Below are positions 61,001-64,000 of a DNA stretch of 64,000 nt, in pieces; positions within the stretch are counted from its first letter, which is position 1, and each line of letters begins with the position of its first letter. Location of the stretch: positions 186,001-250,000 of the forward strand of contig VTFK01000190.1 in NCBI GenBank assembly GCA_009617715.1, given 5' to 3'. A program made the translations under genes and the position numbers. The stretch is from Plectrocnemia conspersa. Lineage: Eukaryota > Arthropoda > Insecta > Trichoptera > Polycentropodidae. The notes beneath the pieces are model-generated. The model was not told the DNA's origin. It was given only the letters and a program-made list of their open reading frames with translations, and ran no database searches.

Positions 61001-62377
61001 CAATCGAACATTCACGTAAATCCGACCTTCTTTAGACAGGTAATTACATAATTTAATAAGCATTAAAGTAATACTGGATTCGTGAATTTATACTCCCTAA
61101 ATAATTTTTAGAATAATACCGCTTCAGTGAATCAAACCCAAGTTCCGTCTTGTTCGTCGGCTGTAGTTCCATTGAAATTAACCGACGAAGAAGAGATGCG
61201 GAATGCTGTCGCTCAGAAAGAACAAGAACTTCTATTACTCCAGAAGAAGAAAATTGAACTAGAATTAGAACAAGCTAAAAAGTTGCTTGAACAAACTATA
61301 TCATCGGATGTAAAGGTAATAAAATCGATTTTTTTTGTTGTCATCAGTTTTATGGTGATTAATAATATGAACATTTTACAGTTAAAATCAGATGGACATA
61401 CTGGGGGATCTTTGCCTTCGGCTGTAGTAGCAGTTCCTCCTCGATCAAAAAGACTGATGGTAAGTTATAATTCAAAATAAATATGAAATGAATGATGAAT
61501 TGTTGTTAATGCTATGATTTATTTTAATAGGGAGCTACTTTATCGTCAAATCAAACAAGTGGTTCTCTCCGTATTAATCCTGTTAGCCCAGCTCTCTTAA
61601 ATCACGCGCGTCGGAGAGATCCTCGTCTTGCCCGTAACATTACCTCTCACATACCGACTTTAGAAACGCCCGTATCTCAAATACCGAATGCGGATGTTAA
61701 ACCATATAAAGTTGAATCTGTTAATAATCGTTTCGTAAGATTGAACGAAGGACTCGTTGAACCACAAAAGAAAGAAGAAAAATTAAATACTCGACTAAAT
61801 CAAAACAAAAAAGATCCTCGATTAAATCGTAACAAACTTGCGGATAAGTTCTCAAAGTCCGGGTCGGCGCTGTCGAAACGTTCGAGGTCTCCCACAAAGA
61901 ACTCCGAACACGACAGGTTCTCTGATAAGAAGAAGAAAAATTCAAGTTCACCAGAATATTCCAGGACCAGCAGTCCCCGCGCTAATAAGTTACCACCGAT
62001 ACCTAAGTTAAAATCGAAAAATTCCGATTGTGAATCGAACGAATCAATATCGCCAAATAAAAACAAAAGAGATAGGTCCGAAAGAAATAAAAGGTCTAAA
62101 TTAAATAACGTTTCGTCCTTAGAACATAAACGAAGTAAGAGTCCAATAGAAAACAATAAAAAAGTAAAACTTAAACACCTCAAGTACGAACCGATAGATA
62201 TAATTCCCTCGGAACCTTCTTCGCCTCCATCCACCGAAGTCATATTTAAGGAGTTGAAGACGTCGACCAAGGAAAGGAACTACATACGAAGAAACAGAGA
62301 GAAGTCTGAGAGTCCGGAGGTTAATCTGCTCGTCACTGAACATTCTGTCTCCGAAGACAAATCTTCCGAACCAGCAA
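55088..62377 (+). CDS. Pcf11: Pcf11, pre-mRNA cleavage complex 2 / transcription termination factor, 5' part
   Basis: Pcf11 binds the phosphorylated RNA polymerase II C-terminal domain and couples 3'-end cleavage to termination in the nucleus. Visible exons: 55088-55240, 60500-60625, 60863-61039, 61112-61315, 61382-61459 and 61531-62377. Each of the first five is a whole number of codons. Residues 1 to about 130 form the CTD-interacting domain: DLTMNSKPLINMLTILAEES, HASVIVQSVEKHLDK, VQPDIKLPVLYLVDSIIKNV, FKQVDERTRSQMFKLRETWH and DVFP. A coiled-coil-like EEEMRNAVAQKEQELLLLQK segment follows (about 170-215). After it come RRDPRLARN and KKDPRLNRNK motifs and a Lys/Ser/Arg-rich charged region. 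About 528 residues are in the window; the Clp1-binding and zinc-finger parts must lie to the right. The last donor (GCAA|GTAAGA at 62378) is inferred; reading through it stops at 62484. Confidence 0.93.
55660..56464. mobile_element. piggyBac-type MITE with ~75-bp TIRs
   Basis: The left end is TTAA (55660-55663) followed by CACATTGAATACTGGGCATT..., and the right end is the matching inverted sequence at 56425-56460 followed by TTGG, apparently a decayed TTAA. About 37 terminal bases match with few differences, and similarity resumes further in (ATTATTTGCGAAATTTAGGA against ATTATTTGCAAAAATTAGGA). It contains another TTAA-bounded segment at 56038-56311. Confidence 0.7.
56038..56311. mobile_element. 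TTAA-bounded segment inside the larger MITE
   Basis: It starts TTAACACTTTGACGGTCAAG and ends CGGTACGCAATGTGTTAA. Both ends look like piggyBac-type termini (TTAACACwTTG), but beyond the first ten bases they do not match each other. It may be one element with short TIRs or two different fragments. Confidence 0.45.
57024..57113 (-). mobile_element. Inverted copy of the 56038 transposon end
   Basis: Read on the minus strand from TTAA (57110-57113), about 80 bp match the end at 56038-56124: ACGGTC, GGCGATATTCGCAAGACGCC and CCAATTTCGAACAAATGTAA against GGCGATATTTGCACGACACC and TCAATTTCGAACAAACGTAA. The two ends face each other about 1 kb apart, as in one element of 1076 bp. Confidence 0.6.
57427..57493. 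repeat. Two copies of a 24-bp unit with a 14-bp palindrome
   Basis: GAAACGCACAAATTTGTGCA followed by CACC occurs exactly at 57427-57450 and 57470-57493. Each unit contains the perfect palindrome GCACAAATTTGTGC (57432-57445 and 57475-57488), with a 43-bp repeat period. Confidence 0.75.
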
Positions 62378-64000
62378 GTAAGACTAAATACAACTACAAT
62401 ATAGAAATTGACTTAGCCTTTTATAATTATTACAGGGATAGTTTGGTATATATTTTTTATAAAAATGTGATGATATGTTTATGAATGTATATTAGTTGTG
62501 GGTAATATTTGATATTGATATTACAATATTTTAATTAAGTGCATCGGAACAATGAAAACACGCTTAATTTTGAATCGCCAAATTATGTGATATTTTTTAT
62601 ATAAGATTTGCGAGACAATCTTGCTCTGAATTGTTACTATTCTGTGATATTTATAGCATATGTTTACCTTATATAACATTGTTTTTATGTTATAATTAAC
62701 GATCTCAATAAATTGCCCTTATCACCTTGTAGTATCTAGGCTTCAAATTTATTATTCTACTAATGTTAATTTCACATCCATTATTGTCGTTCTATGGAAA
62801 GTGAAATCTATTGTATGTGCGAATTGCACACGTGCAGAATATATGCTCTGCCGATGTCTTGAATTTGTGATGTTTGATTTTATCTCTGTGATAACTTTTA
62901 TATATTGTTGACATATTTTAAAATATATGATATAAATAAGCTATTTAAAATTATTGATTTAACCTGAGCGTATTACAAATAGAGATAATTTATGCTTTAT
63001 ATCTTCCTGTTGTTTTATATTCTATAGATTGCACATTTTAATTTTGATATGCTATTTGAGAGATAATATTAGTTTAATATATTATAAATTTTGAATTACT
63101 TCTCACTAAAGAAATTATTTTTATGATCTTTATAATTTCATTACATTTTAAAAAACATTTTAATTACAAATGTATGTTGCATAAAGTGTAATTTCAAATA
63201 GTTAACAATTAGTTTTTGAAAATGTTACTCAGAATACAAATTTGTAATACAAAATGCTTTTTTGCTCTTGGTTATTGATTGTTGGCCATAATCATACTGT
63301 TTTGCTATTATGGAAGATTGTACTGCATGCTATTATAGTAAGTAGGATTTTTCGAGATTAAAAACATAATTTAAAAAAATGGTGTACGGAGGTTTTATTG
63401 TGTAGATTTTCATCATTGCCATATTTAACCCGATCTGTATTGTGTTTAACGGTAACTTGATAAAATAAAAATCTCGTTTGTGTGAATTACGAGTGAAGTT
63501 TGATTTGTTACTTATTTCTATGCATTTTTGGGTTGTATTCATACTATTCAGAATATTTCCCTTTTAATTAAGCATACTCTTACTAAAAGCTGAATCTTAA
63601 ACTATTCTAGCAGTTAATAATTTTGATTGCTCTGATAACAAATATGGGATGTATTGAAATTTGGACGAATAGTGTGATTTTAGTGGTTATGGGTGTATGG
63701 TTGATTTATGAATCTTGATTTGTATTGTGACATAAGGTAAGTTCTTGTACATCCATTATAATTAGATCTCGGATGTAAAGAACAATTTTATAAGCAGCCT
63801 CATACAGAAAAAGTCGGAAGTTACATACGGCGGAAAATATCTAATATATCTTTCGAGTCTACTTTTGTTAGATTAATTGAAATATATTTATTCAGTATTT
63901 GCTATTGCTAAATAATAATTTAATATTTTTAAATCATCCGTATGTAGACTCCTACTATCTCATAGCATCTGAGTTTTATTTATAAAAAATCTTTAAAATT
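62378..64000. other. Right edge: Pcf11 intron or 3' extension
   Basis: After the inferred donor at 62378 the DNA is AT-rich with no further recognisable Pcf11 exon. Either a large intron begins here and the C-terminal exons lie to the right, or some transcripts read through to the TGA ending at 62484. Several AATAAA words (for example about 62706) could support an early poly(A) site. Confidence 0.5.

Overview
This window is nuclear DNA from a metazoan, almost certainly an arthropod and most likely an insect. The genes have spliceosomal introns with GT..AG ends, the background is strongly AT-rich, coding exons and promoter-like regions stand out as GC-richer islands, and there are tRNA-derived SINEs, hAT-type MITEs with 8-bp target duplications and TTAA-flanked (piggyBac-type) MITEs. 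The order or species cannot be fixed from the sequence alone.

Layout, left to right. (1) 79-3952, minus strand: the first three coding exons of Arp3 (Arp2/3 complex); the rest lies beyond the left edge. (2) 3953-25035: mostly non-coding DNA with mobile-element debris and two GC-richer, promoter-like islands (about 9.06-9.38 kb and 21.2-21.6 kb). (3) 25036-37902, plus strand: a myosin-light-chain-kinase-family Ser/Thr kinase of the Strn-Mlck/sqa type. It has two alternative 3' terminal exons: one encodes a long Ser-rich tail, the other a short basic tail that looks like a calmodulin-binding autoinhibitory helix. One exon shared by both forms carries an apparent one-base frameshift. (4) 41771-44269, minus: TAF4 (TFIID), with its coding region in a single exon. 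(5) 46779-47720, plus: Snf8/Vps22 (ESCRT-II), four exons. (6) 49061-51252, minus: an 11-exon coiled-coil protein that best fits SCLT1 (centriole distal appendage). (7) 55088 to the right edge, plus: Pcf11 (mRNA cleavage and termination), with a 5.26-kb first coding intron full of TTAA-type MITE ends; its 3' part is outside the window.

The genes are ordinary single-copy housekeeping or cytoskeletal genes that share no pathway. Neighbours are arranged tail-to-tail (kinase/TAF4, Snf8/SCLT1) or head-to-head (TAF4/Snf8, SCLT1/Pcf11). I see no operon, CRISPR array, rRNA or intact tRNA gene. The observations most worth a second look are the kinase frameshift, the kinase's alternative C-termini and possible alternative first exons, the interleaved TTAA element cluster in the Pcf11 intron, the intron-free TAF4 reading frame and the upstream ORFs of TAF4 and Pcf11. 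All exon boundaries were derived by hand from reading frame, splice consensus and phase, and none has transcript support here.
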